Of a DNA stretch of 64,000 nucleotides, positions 10,171 through 21,875 are shown piece after piece. Both the position numbers and the translations under genes were made by a program. The notes under the pieces were generated by a model. The model did no database searches and had not been told where the DNA came from. It was given only the letters and a program-made list of their open reading frames with translations. How positions within the stretch are numbered: the stretch's first letter is position 1; each line of letters opens with the position of its first letter. This DNA comes from Takakia lepidozioides (taxonomy: Eukaryota > Streptophyta > Takakiopsida > Takakiales > Takakiaceae): NCBI GenBank assembly GCA_030704615.1, contig CM060733.1, positions 67,208,001-67,272,000 on the forward strand, read 5' to 3'.

Positions 10171-11740
10171 CCATGTGGCTTACGGGAGTCTTCGATGGGT
10201 GCGAGATCAATGTTCCAGGTGGAGAATATCAACATATTGGATAAAGTGGACATGGAGAAGCACCGCATTACGAGGCAGGAGACACTACAAAAAGAGCTTC
10301 AAAGGGCACGAAACCCCATTTATTCAATGGGCGATTGAATGGTTACCCATCCAAATGATTTTCGTTTGTTCTCAATCTTTGCCACTATGTTCAACATACC
10401 ATGTATCAGGTCCCGGACTAATATGAGATCAATTGAAATTCATTCAAAGGCTCAACGGATGGTTGACCATCGAAATGATTTTGGTTCGCTTTGAGACTTG
10501 GCCACTATGTTCAATGTGCCATATAAGAGGCCCCAGAGTAATATGAGATCAATCGAAATTCGTTCAATGGGCCAACGGATGGTTGCCCATCCAAATGATT
10601 TTCGTTCGTTTTGAGACTTGGCCAATGTGTTCAATGTACCCTCTGATACGTCCCAGTGTAATACGAGATCAATCAAAATTCGTTCGATGGGCCAATGAGG
10701 CTTTCACTTGTCATCTGGTTTTTGTTCAATGCGGAAAAAAAATCCTGCAATGCGTGCACGGCTATTGCACCCATTGAACGGATGTGGTTGAAGCCCCTCT
10801 TTTGCCCCCATGTGCTTGAACATGTGTGTGACACATTTGCGGAGACACAACAGACGAATAGATCATTTGCCTCCCCATCGACGCGCTCACCCCTCAACCA
10901 TTCCAGAATTTAATTGAATTTAAATTAATTTTAAACCAATAAATAGGTTTGCACTGCCTTTCATTGGGGGTTTCTGGCACGTATCGATTTTGTTTTTGGC
11001 TCAATTTTGTTCTGCAGCTTCAAGCATCCCACCGCTACTCCTCTGCCAAATTTGGACCAATAAAAAATGCCCCCAAAAAAAAAGTGTTCTCTTCGCTCAC
11101 TATTGCAAAACTCTCTATAAAGAGTGCATCAAGTAAAACACAAATCAAGTATGGAGTGCAAAACAGGGAAGAAACTGTGGTTTTGGGTCCAAATGAATTA
11201 TGTTCGCTCCCAAATTTGGCATGCACGTTGCATATGGAGTCATTACACGCCCCATTCAAAAGCAGAATGAAAAAAAAATCGTGAGCACGCGAAACACAGT
11301 CCAACAGGTCCCAAAGTAATAGCAGATCCAACGGAATACATTCAACGGGTGAACGGATGGTTGCCCATCCAAATCATTTTTGTTTGCTTCCAAACTTTGC
11401 CAGTACGTTTGAGACACCTTCTCACAGATCCCGGACTAATATGAGATCAATCGAAATTCATTCGATGGCTCAACGGATGGTTGGCCATTGAAATGATTTT
11501 AGTTCGCTTTGAGACTTGGCCACTATGTTCAATGTACCATGTAAGAGGCCCCAGAGTAATATCAGATCAATCGAAATTTGTTCAATAGGCCAACGGATGG
11601 TTGCCCATCCAAATGATTTTCGTTCGCTTTGAGACTTGGCCAGTGTGTTCAATGTACCCTCTGATATGTCCCAGTGTAATATGAGATCAATCGAAATTAT
11701 TTTGTGCTTTGAGAACTTTGTGGATATGTTCATAGAAAGA
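10170..11740 (+). repeat. Satellite unit between convergent genes of element 1
   Basis: One copy of a roughly 1-kb composite unit plus extra sub-repeats. It is built from units of about 118 bp sharing GATCAATCGAAATTCGTTC, ACGGATGGTTGCCCATCC and CCAGTGTGTTCAATGTACC (about 10320-10700 and 11330-11700). These flank a longer single block (about 10700-11330) containing CAATAAATAGGTTTGCACTG. The same unit is amplified to four or more copies at 43070-47230 in element 2. Small open frames inside it repeat in every copy and have no family resemblance, so I treat them as non-coding. Confidence 0.75.
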
Positions 11741-12300
11741 TCATAGATTTTGTGAAATGATTATGAAATACGAAGGGACCAGACGAAAATTTGTTTGGAA
11801 GATGACCGTTCGTAACTCGTTATAACTTATTGGTTAACATCAATTTTCCTAGTTCTCCAGCTTTCGGAGTTCATTGCAAATACCCACACGTCATGACCAA
11901 ATATGACACCATTGTAAATTTGTTTGCAGGGTGAACTACTTCTTCCCCATCACACGAGTGTAAACGTAAAGAAAACGCTGCTCATGCAATTGAAATTGGC
12001 AGGTGCCGCACATGTGCATTGTGTATTAACAAAATTGGTGATATACAAAATTGGCGGAATGTCATCACTGTGTTTTCCAACAATATTCAAGGTACAATAA
12101 AAATGCACATTGTATATGTACTACGCTGCCAGTCATTAAAAGCCTAGTCGTCACTGTCCGAGGACAAGGAATTTGATGATGTGGCCTGATTTGCACTGCC
12201 AATTGCCAGAGCTTGCGATCGTGATCTCGTGGTCAATGAGGGCCCCAATGACATGTGATCAATTCTGGCTTGCATCCGCCTAATTCGCGGTGAAAGTTGA
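11741..12300. other. Spacer downstream of RING-1 gene
   Basis: AT-rich unique sequence. No gene, RNA or clear repeat is seen. Confidence 0.4.
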
Positions 12301-12305
12301 CTTTC

Positions 12306-14442
12306 TTATTCACTCTCACGGTGTGGCGGAGGTGGATCGAGAACAAGTGCACGGACTGCATGCAAATCGGCAACGAGGCCGTCCACATCCGGCAATAGAG
12401 CCCCCGAAACACGATGATAACGGTCTATCCATAGTCGCCTCAATTTCTCTACAACTGCCTTGATGGTACTTTTGAAACTTTCCAATTGCCTCTCGCGGGC
12501 CCTGTCCCTAATCATTGTGTCGTTTCGACAATAAACCGCCTCGTACGCCTCATTCATTCGGCGTTGACATATTATAGCATCTTCCAGTTCGGACAACAAC
12601 AAATGTCTCCCAATCAGTTGTCTGTCATACAATTGGTTCTCCTCCGGCACCCATGTGGGAGCCGGATAAACCTGGACCTTCTTTGACTCCAATGCCCTCC
12701 CAGATTGCGGCAAAACTGCTCTCTCTCCCACCAATCTCAAATGTTTCCCGTACGTATGGTTATCTCCCAGTCAGATGTGACCCAGAAATACTGGGGATCT
12801 TTGATGTATGCCGGGTTTCCGGCATGTATGCCATGCATCTCTCTGTCTGCATCCCATACTAAGTTCTTGCCCCAATGCACACAATTCAGAAATGTGAATA
12901 GTAGCCCATCCAATGGGAGGTTGTGTCGATTGTATTCAAAATCTATGGACATCCGTTCCTCCAAGCCCACTAGCTCATAGAAACGGCGATAGATTGGTGT
13001 ATGACATTCTGGACAAGCGCTCATCCGCAAGGCTTGCGGGATAAGACATGTGAGATGGAACATATGTCCACATGATCCAAGCACATGACATTCCTCTGGG
13101 CCGTATGGATTCCTACACATCGAACAAACTGTGTCATCTGATATCCATAACGGCAAAATGCCTCGTGGTATCTCCTCCCTCTGGGCCGGTTTGATATGAC
13201 TGGTCATCCTTGTTTTGGTGTCTCATTCTTCCTCTATCTCCAATTCCCAGTTTATGCTTCTGTTCGACCCCGAAATTCTGTACTCACATCGATCGAACAT
13301 ATAATCCACATCTGCCCAATTGGTATACCCGATGAACATACTAGATGCAATGTGGAGATCGTTATATCTTTGCATGTTGGCATAAATGCTATCCACGCTA
13401 CGGTTTGACATGCGTGCGACACGTTGCAAGCCTGACAGTGCCCGCTATACCCGTGCTTCTTTGGAGGCCAAATGGGTCGTCCATTGTACCCAATTCTCCC
13501 AATCGCCATTCAATGGGACCCATGCCCGAATCTCCAGCGTTTTGGACAAGCGCCATGCAGTTGTCATGACAATGTCCCGCTCCTTTGTAATGCGGTTGAC
13601 ATCTAAATATTGAGTTCATCTCGGATTGAATGGCGACCCTCGAGCATTCCCCGGTTTCCAGTACTAGTTTTTTTTCTTTCCTCCTTCTCTCATCCGCAAT
13701 TCGCTGTTCCTCAACCATGGTTTCATCGGCCACAGGGTCAAGGACGTCCGTAATTTCGTGAATGATGAGGTCAATACTGCGATCGGGCATCGCAAACTCC
13801 GCGTCCATGTCCACGACGTTTGTTCAATCCTCATTGTGGACAACAATGCCTTCATTGTTTGGAGGCATGTCTTGCAATCTAGCTTCCAACTCGGCTATGC
13901 GCAGTGTTTGCCAGTCTAGTCGGTCTTGATTCGCTGGTCTCTTTCCGCCAGTTGTTCCTGTAACGTTGCAGTCGGTTGTATTTTGAACGTGTCCGGAATG
14001 TACTCCAAACTGTATAGCAACCTTGCGTTCCTCCTACTAGCAGTTTGCCAATTCACTAGACGCAAGAGTATGACCTCCACGTACAATATGGCTGCCAAGG
14101 TGTACGGGATTTGGCCCTTTAAGAGAGGTTGACCCCACAATGTGCAATGCACCTCATTCGCCATATGCTGGAAATGCAAGTTCGTGCAAGACCTGGACTC
14201 TGCGTAATTGTTCCGGGTTTGCATGTCATGCATATCCAAAGGCCACAATTGATTGATGTGGTACTATTTCACAAATTTTTTGCATCTCCCCATCGGCCAT
14301 CTGAACTCTTCCGGAACATCCTCCCAGCCCTCTTCTGCTGGTATGCTAGGGTCACCATATACTTCCCAATTCAAGTCTTGCCTTGACCCTTTGATTTTCT
14401 TTAGGGGCGGTCCATGTTCATTATGGTCATCTCTTCCATGAC
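12306..14442 (-). pseudogene. Broken RING-H2 gene, copy 1 (element 1), main part
   Basis: This is the minus-strand homologue of the gene at 40074-42546. In order it has a basic N-terminal segment, a conserved tryptophan-rich domain (LNWEVYGDP..EEGWEDV..KKFVK..HINQLWP), a TLWGQPL motif, and a charged middle region with EERR/KEKK runs. A canonical RING-H2 finger follows at about 13135-13000: CSMC, then CGHMFHLTC, then CPEC (C3H2C3 spacing). The C-terminal domain runs on to 12306 (LEDAI..MNEAYEAVY). RING-H2 proteins are normally E3 ubiquitin ligases; that activity is inferred from the finger alone. Breaks: TAG replaces the conserved Trp codon at 14261-14263, plus further stops and frameshifts near 13916, 13820, 13420, 13220 and 12740. 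The first 25 nt lie at 21382-21406, separated by the Ty3 insertion. Confidence 0.7.
14438..14442. repeat. Target-site duplication (left), ATGAC
   Basis: ATGAC directly precedes the left LTR and is repeated at 21377-21381 after the right LTR. A 5-bp duplication is normal for Ty3 integrases. Confidence 0.95.
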
Positions 14443-15152
14443 TGTCGCGCACCTCACTTCGGTAAGCTCCCCTTCAAGTCATAGTTACTCGCTTTGATGC
14501 GCGCGCCTGACTCCCAACCTGGCCGCCCGGGCCAACTTGGAGCTTCGGCTGCTCACCGGGACATAACGGTCCCCCTTCGCTTCCCTCTAAACCCTCCACC
14601 TATTTGGGACTAGGAGAATTCCCTTTGGTAGATGGCAGTCCGGAACAGCTCCCCACTCTTTGGTCGCTTTCCGGCTCGCTCGCTTACTCACTAGTTTTTG
14701 GTCACCAACGGGCTTGCACCGTTCTCGGGTTACTACTCCCTATATATACTTCTGTAGCTGTCCGCGGGGTCCAGCCATGCCATTTTATGGCGAACCACCA
14801 CGAAAACCCTCGACTCCCGGTGATGAGTCGCGGTGAGTCTTGGCCCACTCATCACAGCCCCTATGGACCGTGATGAGTCCCAAGACTCCCCACGACTCCC
14901 ACCACGAGGTCTCCGCCCCATGGTGAGTCCTATGCCACCCCCACTAAGTCCCAAGCTACCACCACCCCTTGTGGAGCCACCCCCACCGCAACCCGGTGTG
15001 CGGGGCTCCACCTAGTGAGCGCCTCCGCCTCCTTGAGTGCCTTGGGCACTCAAGGGTGCTTCAGCCCCCCATACCTATCGCTGCCTGCCCCCACCACAGG
15101 GGCAGCCCCTCATGTGTCCCGACCCCCTGCCCTCAAGGCAAAGGGCGCGACA
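14443..15152 (-). repeat. Ty3 3' LTR (710 bp)
   Basis: On the plus strand it starts TGTCGCGCACC and ends GGGCGCGACA. It aligns end to end with 20659-21376, with a few small indels and substitutions. Inside it, GTGATGAGTC/GGTGAGTC motifs recur. Small open frames within the LTR recur in all three LTR copies in this window and are not genes. Confidence 0.95.
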
Positions 15153-15998
15153 CACACACCCCTACCAACAGGGAGTCGATGTCCTCATCGACTTGTCCAT
15201 TTTGTAGAAACGAACATCCAAGTTGTGGCGTCCCACATCAAGGAGTTTGTTTCCGTACCATGGCGTCCCATGGCAAAGAACCAAACCCCACACTTGACTC
15301 TACTCTCCACTAGCTAGTTCGGCCGACTTCCTCCAAGTCCCGGCCAAGGGTGGAGCCTCTCCAGCTCCTCCCAGTGCACTCTTCTTGGCCTACTTCAAGG
15401 CCAAGGAACGATCCTCCCCGAGGATCGAATCGCCTTACTGCAACAACATTGCTTGCGATCGCTCATGATGCCGCTTTTGGCATCACCTTGAGCAAGGGTT
15501 CCCTGGAACCCTCTTTGACTAGGAAGATAACCTTGAACCAACCGTGCGCCCCAATCACTACAATTGGGTCCGCCTTGGAATGCTGGCCTGAGGTACGGGA
15601 ACACGCCGAAGCCGCACTACGACTTCGTCCCGAGGCTACACGATTATAGTACGTGAACGGAAGCACGTAGCTTCCGCGTTAGCCCGCACTACAAGGCAAC
15701 CCCCTCGGTAGCGCAGTTATAGTACGCGCACGCGCCAGGTGCGCACTAGCACGTGAACTCCCAAAGAAGGCGCAAGTTTCCTTGCCCCTTGGATGGGGGT
15801 CACCCGATTTCGGCACTACGCAAACACACGATTAACCCAATTTACCTCTCCACTTTTATAAGCTAGCATGCATTCTACACACTAGCCAACCATACCATGC
15901 ATCACCATTCCAAACAAAATAGGACGCACAACATTTGGAACCCATTTCCTTTATAACAAATTTTGTACAATACAAGTTTTTGCAATCGGATTCCTAAG
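15153..15998 (-). other. Ty3 3' untranslated region
   Basis: This lies between the chromodomain stop and the 3' LTR. I see no conserved domain. Its LTR-proximal 200 bp recurs beside the truncated LTR at 62831-63030, which confirms it as part of the element. Confidence 0.7.
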
Positions 15999-17450
15999 CT
16001 AGCTAAGCCGGGCTAAGCATGCATTTCCTCCCCCACGCTCCAAGGTTGATGTCCCCATCAACGTTTCTTCCGCTTTTGAGGTCGCCCTTCGAAAGCTGCA
16101 ACCGCCCTCGGATGCGTTTCCCATTTTCTGAGGCACGCACCCAAGATGCCTCCACATGATGATAGCCCTTCCATTTGACGAGATACTCCGTTTCTCGGTT
16201 CTTGAACCTCCTCGACTTAAGTATTGCCTCACCTCGTACTCAGGTTCATTTTCATGATCCAACAGCATAGGTGGCGGACGCAACACTTGATGCCGATTCG
16301 GACGCGCTTCATCTTTGAAGTAAGGCTTCAAAAGGGAGACATGGAATACTGGGTGCACCTTGCTGTTTGCCGGCAGCTCCAATTCATACACATCCTCATT
16401 CATAACCTTCCGAATGCGAAAGGGTCCCGCATACGGAGGTACGAACTTCGGACTCACTTCCGGAGGTAGTCGGAAATTCTTGATGTTCAACCAGACCTCT
16501 GTGCCTGCCTCAAACTTCACTTCCCTCCGCTTCCGATTCGCCTGCCTTTCATACCGTTTCCTAGCTTTGGCAATGTTGTACTTTGCGAGCTTCAACAAAC
16601 GCTCGCGTTCTTCCAGTACCGCCGCTACTGCCGGTTCCTCAACGTCCTGGGCGGCCCAACTTGTCGGCACCAGAGGTGCTTTTCCATAGACCAATACGAA
16701 AGGGGAAACTCCCGTTGCGGAGTGTTCTGTGTTATTATAACAGAACTCTGCCGCGTCTAAGTGTTCCACCCAGTCTGTTTGGTCTGCCGACACGTAATTC
16801 CGCAAGATCTGCTTCACTACGGAATTCACCTTTCTGTTTGGCCGTCGGTCGTAGGTCGGAAGGCGGTGCTCATCTTCAGCCTCGTCCCCATCTTCTTCCA
16901 AAGTGTCCTCCAAAATTTACTCGTAAACTTTGGATCGCGGTCCGAGACAATATCCTTCGGGACTCCATGATGCTTTAAGACGTGGGCGAAGTAAAGTCGC
17001 CCTGTCTCCTGCGCCGTTGCCGTCTCCTTGGTGGGGATGAAATGGCCCATTTTACTGAACCTATCCACCACCACCATGATTGCATCGAATCCTTTTGACA
17101 GCGGCATAGCAGTCATGAAATCCATCGAGACGCTTTCCCAAGTCCCCTCTGGAATCGGCAAGGGTTGTAACAGCCCCGCTTGCTTTTTGTACTCGCTCCG
17201 GTTTTGTTGGCATGTGGTGCATGTCTTGACATACTCCTCTGCCTCCTCCCTCAGTTTGGGCCAGAAATACTCTTTCTTCAAGAGTGCCGCAGTGCGCTTG
17301 GCTCCGCCGTGGCCCGCAAGCGGGCTATCATGGCATTCTCAAGAGGCTATCTCTGATCCCTCCCTTTGGCACGTAGAGACGTTTTTGCTTATACCGGAGC
17401 AGTCCATTTTGCAAGTGGAACTGCGATTTAACCCCCATCCTCAAGTCCTG
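15999..17450 (-). pseudogene. Ty3 integrase with GPY/F region and chromodomain
   Basis: The zinc-binding N-terminal region includes KTCTTCQQNR (about 17230). The catalytic core follows with Asp in SMDFMTAMP (about 17110), Asp in SDRDPKFTSKFW (about 16940) and Glu in TDGQTER (about 16830), giving the D,D,E set. Next come FCYNNTEHSATG, a GPF-type module (PPYAGPFRI, about 16440) and HPVFHVSLLKPYF. A frameshift near 16220 then opens a chromodomain (YLVKWKGY..ASWV, about 16190-16130) and a basic tail. Chromodomains steer chromovirus integration toward heterochromatin marks in known families. Frameshifts near 17300, 16900 and 16220 break the frame. Confidence 0.85.
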
Positions 17451-18888
17451 CATCACGGACTTCGCCAGCTCATCCTTCCGGCAAGCCTTCCGGATCTTCC
17501 TTTGGAGCGCCGTCTCGCCCTTGTACACCAACAAGAGCTGCTGCTTTCTACTTAAAGCATCGGCCACCATTGTCGTCCCGGTTTGTACTGGATATCCACG
17601 TCGAACACCGCCAAAGTATCTTGCCACCTAAGTTGTTTTGGGGACAACTTGGGCTGCGTGGCAAAATACTTCACCGTGACATTGTCCGTGAACACCTTCA
17701 CTGGGTTGGAACCAACATAGTGGCGCCAAAGCTCAAGGCAATGCACCACCGCCTTCATCTCTTTTTCGTGCGTCGGCCACCGTCGCTCCACTTCATTCAG
17801 TTTCTTACTTTCGTAAGCCACTGGACGTCCATCTTGCATAGTACACCCCCAATCGCGAAGTCCGACGCATCTGTATGAATCTCAAAACGATCGAACTCCG
17901 GGATTTTCAAGACTGGAGCTTCCGCCATCCGCTGCTTCAATTCAGCAAAAGCTTGGCCACAAAATGTGTTCCATACCCAGACTTTGGATTTACACAGAAG
18001 GTCTGACAGCGGCCCCGCGATCTTGGCGAAATTTCTCACATACTTCCGGTAATAGGAGGCGAGTCCTAGGAAGGATCGCACTCCCGGGACCGAAGTCGGA
18101 GGCTCCCAGTCCAAGATCGCCCTCACCTTTCTGTCATCCATTTTGATCCCATCCTGTGTAATCACATGCCCCAAGAACTCCACTTTCGTGACCCCGAATT
18201 CGCACTTTGAAGCTTTGGCGTACAGCTTCCCTTCCCGCAATTTTGGAACACCCTTTTGAGGTGCTCCAGGTGCTCCTCCTTTGTTTTCGAGTACACCAAG
18301 ATGTCGTCGATGTACACGATCACAAAGTCATCCAACCACTCCTGAAAAAGGCTGTTCATCAGCGTGCTAAAGGTCGCTGGTGCATTGGTGAGCCCAAAAG
18401 GCATCACCAAGAACTCATATGAACCATACCTTGTCCTGCACGCGGTCTTCTCCTCATCTCCTTCCGCCACCCCGAATTTGATGATAGCCGGAGCGCAAGT
18501 CGATCCGGCTGAAATACTTCGCTCCTGCCAACCGGATCGAAGAGGTCGTCGATCCTTGGCAAAGGGTACCGGTTTTTTTGATAGTCACCTTATTCAGAGC
18601 CCTGTAATCGACACACATCCGCAGCGTCCCATCCTTCTTGTCTGCGAATAGCACCGGGGCTCCGTAAGGTGACTTACTCGGCCGGATGTACCCCTTTGAC
18701 ATTAGATCCTTGAGCTGAGTCTTCAGCTCGACCAACTCTCTGTGGCTCAACCGGTAGGGCGCCTTGGCAGGCGGTTCCGATCCCGGTATCACCTCAATCT
18801 TGTGGTCAACTCCTCTTCGCGTGGCAAGCCGCTTGGTAAATCCTCCGGCATCACATCCTGGTATTTCTCCAAAATCCCCTTGATCCAA
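17451..18888 (-). pseudogene. Ty3 reverse transcriptase and RNase H
   Basis: Reverse transcriptase blocks appear in order: [49 protein letters not shown] and the catalytic YIDDILVYS (about 18310). The thumb region follows, with [10 protein letters not shown] and FLGLASYYRKYV. RNase H starts at HTDASDFAIGG (about 17880) and continues through YESKKLNEVERRWPTHEKEM and VFTDN. Frame changes near 18560, 18460, 18240, 17830 and 17600 split it into pieces. It copies the element RNA into DNA and degrades the RNA strand. Confidence 0.9.
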
Positions 18889-19387
18889 TCTGGGCTCGGC
18901 TCCCCATCGCCTTCTCCCTTCACTTCTCTAATGTAAAGCAAAAACTGGGGTTCGTGTGCCTCCTCCACGGCCCACTCCCTTGCTGACAGAAGGTTTATTC
19001 GCCCTCCCACGGATTTGGGCGTTTCCGACACTCGTAAGACCTCGCCACCATTCCCACATGGCAGCGTGACTACTCTCTTGCGGCCATCTATGACCGCTCC
19101 GGATTTGCTCAAAAGGTCATCCCCAAAATGAGATCCACTCCATCGATCTCGCAGATGGTGAAGTTCTCACGTCCCTCCCAACTCCCCAGTTGAAGAGGAA
19201 CATCAAACGCCAACCTTGTCGCCAACTGTGGTTCTCCTTTGGCAGAACGCACCTCAATAGAGGCCCCCACGTCACTTGTCGGGAGTCCCAGCTTTTGTGC
19301 CGCCGCCGGTGTCATGAAGGAGTGCGACGCTCCTGTGTCCACCAACAACGACACATTAGTTCCGGATATTATCCCATCCACGAACAA
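18789..19387 (-). pseudogene. Ty3 aspartic protease and linker
   Basis: The active-site motif LLVDTGASHSF lies at about 19350-19320, followed by a hydrophobic flap region and DLILGMTF (about 19120), the usual second retropepsin signature. After a frameshift near 19110 the linker to reverse transcriptase continues. In known Ty3 elements the protease matures the Gag-Pol polyprotein. Confidence 0.85.
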
Positions 19388-20603
19388 TAACTGACTCCCT
19401 TTACGTAGGCGCCAGTTTCCTGATACAACTCACAAGAATAGTTGCCTACCTTGCAAGTCCTGGCGACCACCGCTTCCACCAAGCGACTGATGGTATCTTC
19501 CGACAGCTCCGTGGTCGCCCGAGTCATGTTCAATTGCCGGGGCTTCGTGCACTTCTTGGCCATGTGCCCGGGCTCCCCGCAATTGAAACACACTCCATCA
19601 AAGGTCGCCTTCTGTCCGCCATAAGCCGCTCCACGCTTTTCCTTTCGAAGCACCGGGTGCCGCCTTGACGTGTGAAGGCCCTCCCTTTGATTTCCACGTG
19701 CCATTGTCGCCGCGTGGCCTATCCCACTTCTTTTCCGGTCGGAGGAGTCACCTTCCCGCCGGGTCTTCTTGTGGTTCAGCTCCGTACGGCCTTGTCTCTC
19801 ACCCCTAGGGACATCCGAGAAACATTCAGCCCTCTCAATTGCCTCGTTCAAAGTCTTGGGTGGCTTCTCCTCCAACTTCCGCCTGGCCCATGGGGCCAGT
19901 CCCGCCACAAAGTTGAAGACCATTTCTGGTTCTGCCATGTCCGCGACTTCGAGCAAGCACATTGAAAGCCTGGACATACCCCGAATGTCATCTGTTTGCT
20001 TCAAATTCCTCATCTTGTCCCGGCAAGCCAGGACGCGTTGAGGGGCACAAAACTGTCTCTTCATCAATTCCTTGAACCCACTCCAGTTCAAGGTTTCCGG
20101 CTTGGGCCTCGGTCGTGAAGGCGTTTCTGCCACCATTGTTGAGCATAGCCCCTCAAATAGGTGGGAGCCACTTCCACCCGATCCTCGTCACTCAACTTGG
20201 CCGCCCGGAAGTACTGCTCTAGCTCCAAGAGCCAGGTGTTGAGTGCCTTCCGATTTCGAACGCCCTCGAAGGTGCCGGGTTCCTTAGGCTTCACCTTAAA
20301 CTTTGCCTTAGTGGAAGTGGCATTAGCCGCCTTCAACACGTCTTTCAACGTCCCGCCAAACTGCGCCAACAACCCTTCCCAAAAGGCTGCCGGCATGGGA
20401 GGCATCTCTTGGTTTGTCGGAGCTCTCAAGGATTCCTCGGGCTCCGACTCCTCGGATTCCTCCCGCTCTTGAGCGGCCTCGTTTTCGGAAACATTCATCG
20501 CTTCCTCAAACGGCCGCCTCGGTGACACGTCGCCCCCATCGGGCTCACCAGGATCATCATCTTTTGGGCCGTTCCGCTTTCGCTTTGGCTTGCCCGACCC
20601 CAT
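19388..20603 (-). pseudogene. Ty3 gag with CCHC zinc knuckle
   Basis: I choose the Met at 20603-20601 (MGSGKPKRKRNG) as the start because it begins a basic Gag-like N-terminus; the longer frame upstream runs into the primer-binding site. An acidic Glu-rich stretch is followed by the retrotransposon-gag domain (FEGVRNRKALNTWLLELE.YFRA; LRGYAQQWW). A frameshift near 20120 falls within it. The zinc knuckle CFNCGEPGHMAKKC (C-x2-C-x4-H-x4-C) lies at about 19590-19550. Gag forms the virus-like particle and binds the RNA. Confidence 0.88.
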
Positions 20604-20644
20604 GATGAGGCCAATCCCAAGGACGATCGCGTACTGAACTCTAA

Positions 20645-20656
20645 GCTCTGATACCA
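20645..20656 (-). other. Ty3 primer-binding site (initiator tRNA-Met)
   Basis: On the minus strand TGGTATCAGAGC starts two bases inside the 5' LTR end (LTR ends at 20659). This 12-mer is the standard plant initiator-tRNA-Met primer-binding site of LTR retrotransposons. Confidence 0.93.
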
Positions 20657-20658
20657 AG

Positions 20659-21376
20659 TGTCGCGCACCTCACTTCGGTAAGCTCCCCTTCAAGTCATAG
20701 TTACTCGCTTTGATGCGCGCGCCTGACTCCCAACCTGGCCGCCCGGGCCAACTTGGAGCTTCGGCTGCTCACCGGGACATAACGGTCCCCCTTCCTTCCC
20801 TCTAAACCCTCCACCTATTTGGGACTAGAGAATTCCCTTTGGTAGATGGCAGTCCGGAACAGCTCCCCTCTTTGGTCGCTTTCCGGCTCGTTCGCTTACT
20901 CACTAGTTTTTGGTCACCAACGGGCTTGCACCGTTCTCGGGGTCTACTCCCTATATATACTTCTGTAGCTGTCCGCGGGGGTTTTACAACCAGCCATGCC
21001 ATTTTATGGCGAACCACCACGAAAACCCTCGACTCCCGGTGATGAGTCGCGGTGAGTCTTGGCCCACTCACACGGCCCCTATGGACCGTGATGAGTCCCA
21101 AGACTCCCCACGACTCCCACCACGAGGTCTCCGCCCCCATGGTGAGTCCTATGCCACCCCACTAAGTCCCGCTAAGCTACCACCACCCCTTGTGGAGCCA
21201 CCCCCACCGCAACCCGGTGTGCGGGGCTCCACCTAGTGAGCGCCTCCGCCTCCTTGAGTGCCTTGGGCACTCAAGGGTGCTTCAGCCCCCCATACCTATC
21301 GCTGCCGATGCCCCCACTACAGGGGCAGCCCCTCATGTGTCCCGACCCCCTGCCCTCAAGGCAAAGGGTCGCGACA
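20659..21376 (-). repeat. Ty3 5' LTR (718 bp)
   Basis: Plus-strand ends are TGTCGCGCACC and GGTCGCGACA. It is nearly identical to 14443-15152, with indels such as those near 20790, 20935 and 21170. Confidence 0.95.
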
Positions 21377-21381
21377 ATGAC
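21377..21381. repeat. Target-site duplication (right), ATGAC
   Basis: Matches 14438-14442. Confidence 0.95.
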
Positions 21382-21406
21382 GGTCATCGTCCTGGCTCTC
21401 TGCCAT
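21382..21406 (-). pseudogene. First codons of RING-1 gene, separated by the Ty3 insertion
   Basis: The ATG at 21406-21404 opens MAESQDDD, which aligns with MAEEEDRG of the second RING gene. The frame continues across the deleted Ty3 and one target-duplication copy into DSHGRDDHNEHG at 14442 and below. This shows exactly where the retrotransposon entered and fixes the RING-1 start codon. Confidence 0.85.
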
Positions 21407-21522
21407 TCTGCAACAATCGGAGCAACACTAAACGAGGTTTACTAATAAGACGTAACTCTAAACCCTTCACCCTAAACGAGTTTGAGTAGGTGTCAAAATA
21501 GTTTCTAAAAGCTAATTTTGTA
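21407..21522 (-). other. Remaining 5' leader of RING-1 gene / inner edge of element 1
   Basis: Upstream of the RING-1 ATG a weak, gapped similarity to the leader at about 39990-40070 of RING-2 is visible (TTTAGG..GGG, TCTTA..AAACACCT-like blocks). No palindrome array or TATA box like that of RING-2 follows, so element 1 seems truncated on this side near 21.5 kb. Confidence 0.35.
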
Positions 21523-21875
21523 GAATAAAATGATCCTGGAAGCCAGAGGAGGGCCTATGGGAACATTCTACAACGACCTCACAGAAATCGCGGCAAAAAA
21601 TACCCCCCCCCCAAGCTGCGCTGCACCTGCAACCACTCAGCCCCCATCCACCACAATTGAAAACCAGCTATTGATGAACAATGACTAAAAAAATGGCCCA
21701 TCGCATGATGACAAACCTCAGCTCTCGCGATGGCGCTGCACTGGCTATTGGACCTAACAGTTCACTTGTTGATTGGCCTAATGTAGCATGATAAAGACTG
21801 AACTGCACAACCAAATAAAAGAACTCATTCAGAAAACTTACCCCCAAGCCCAAACCTCAGTAAGTAAACCCAGTT

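Larger units (their letters stand above)
14443..21376 (-). mobile_element. Full-length Ty3 chromovirus LTR retrotransposon
   Basis: Complete 6.9-kb element on the minus strand. It has two LTRs starting TG and ending CA, a 5-bp target duplication, and a primer-binding site complementary to initiator-tRNA-Met. The gene order is gag-protease-reverse transcriptase-RNase H-integrase-chromodomain (Ty3, not Copia). The LTRs differ mainly by single-base indels, which suggests a recent insertion. The coding region nevertheless changes frame about ten times, so this copy could not make a full polyprotein unless some indels are sequencing errors. A weakly purine-rich GGTAGGGGTGTGTG (minus strand, 15153-15166) adjoins the 3' LTR as the likely polypurine tract. 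It sits in codon 9 of the RING-1 gene. Confidence 0.95.

Noticed and set aside
10583-11733. Repeated small frames with WLPIQMIFVRFETW-like sequence
   Set aside because: These recur in every satellite unit on both strands with random stops. They have no family or start context and are better explained as satellite.
14604-15317. Open frames in the Ty3 LTR (proline-rich)
   Set aside because: They recur in all three LTRs and extend over the LTR end. They are GC-rich LTR sequence, not host genes.
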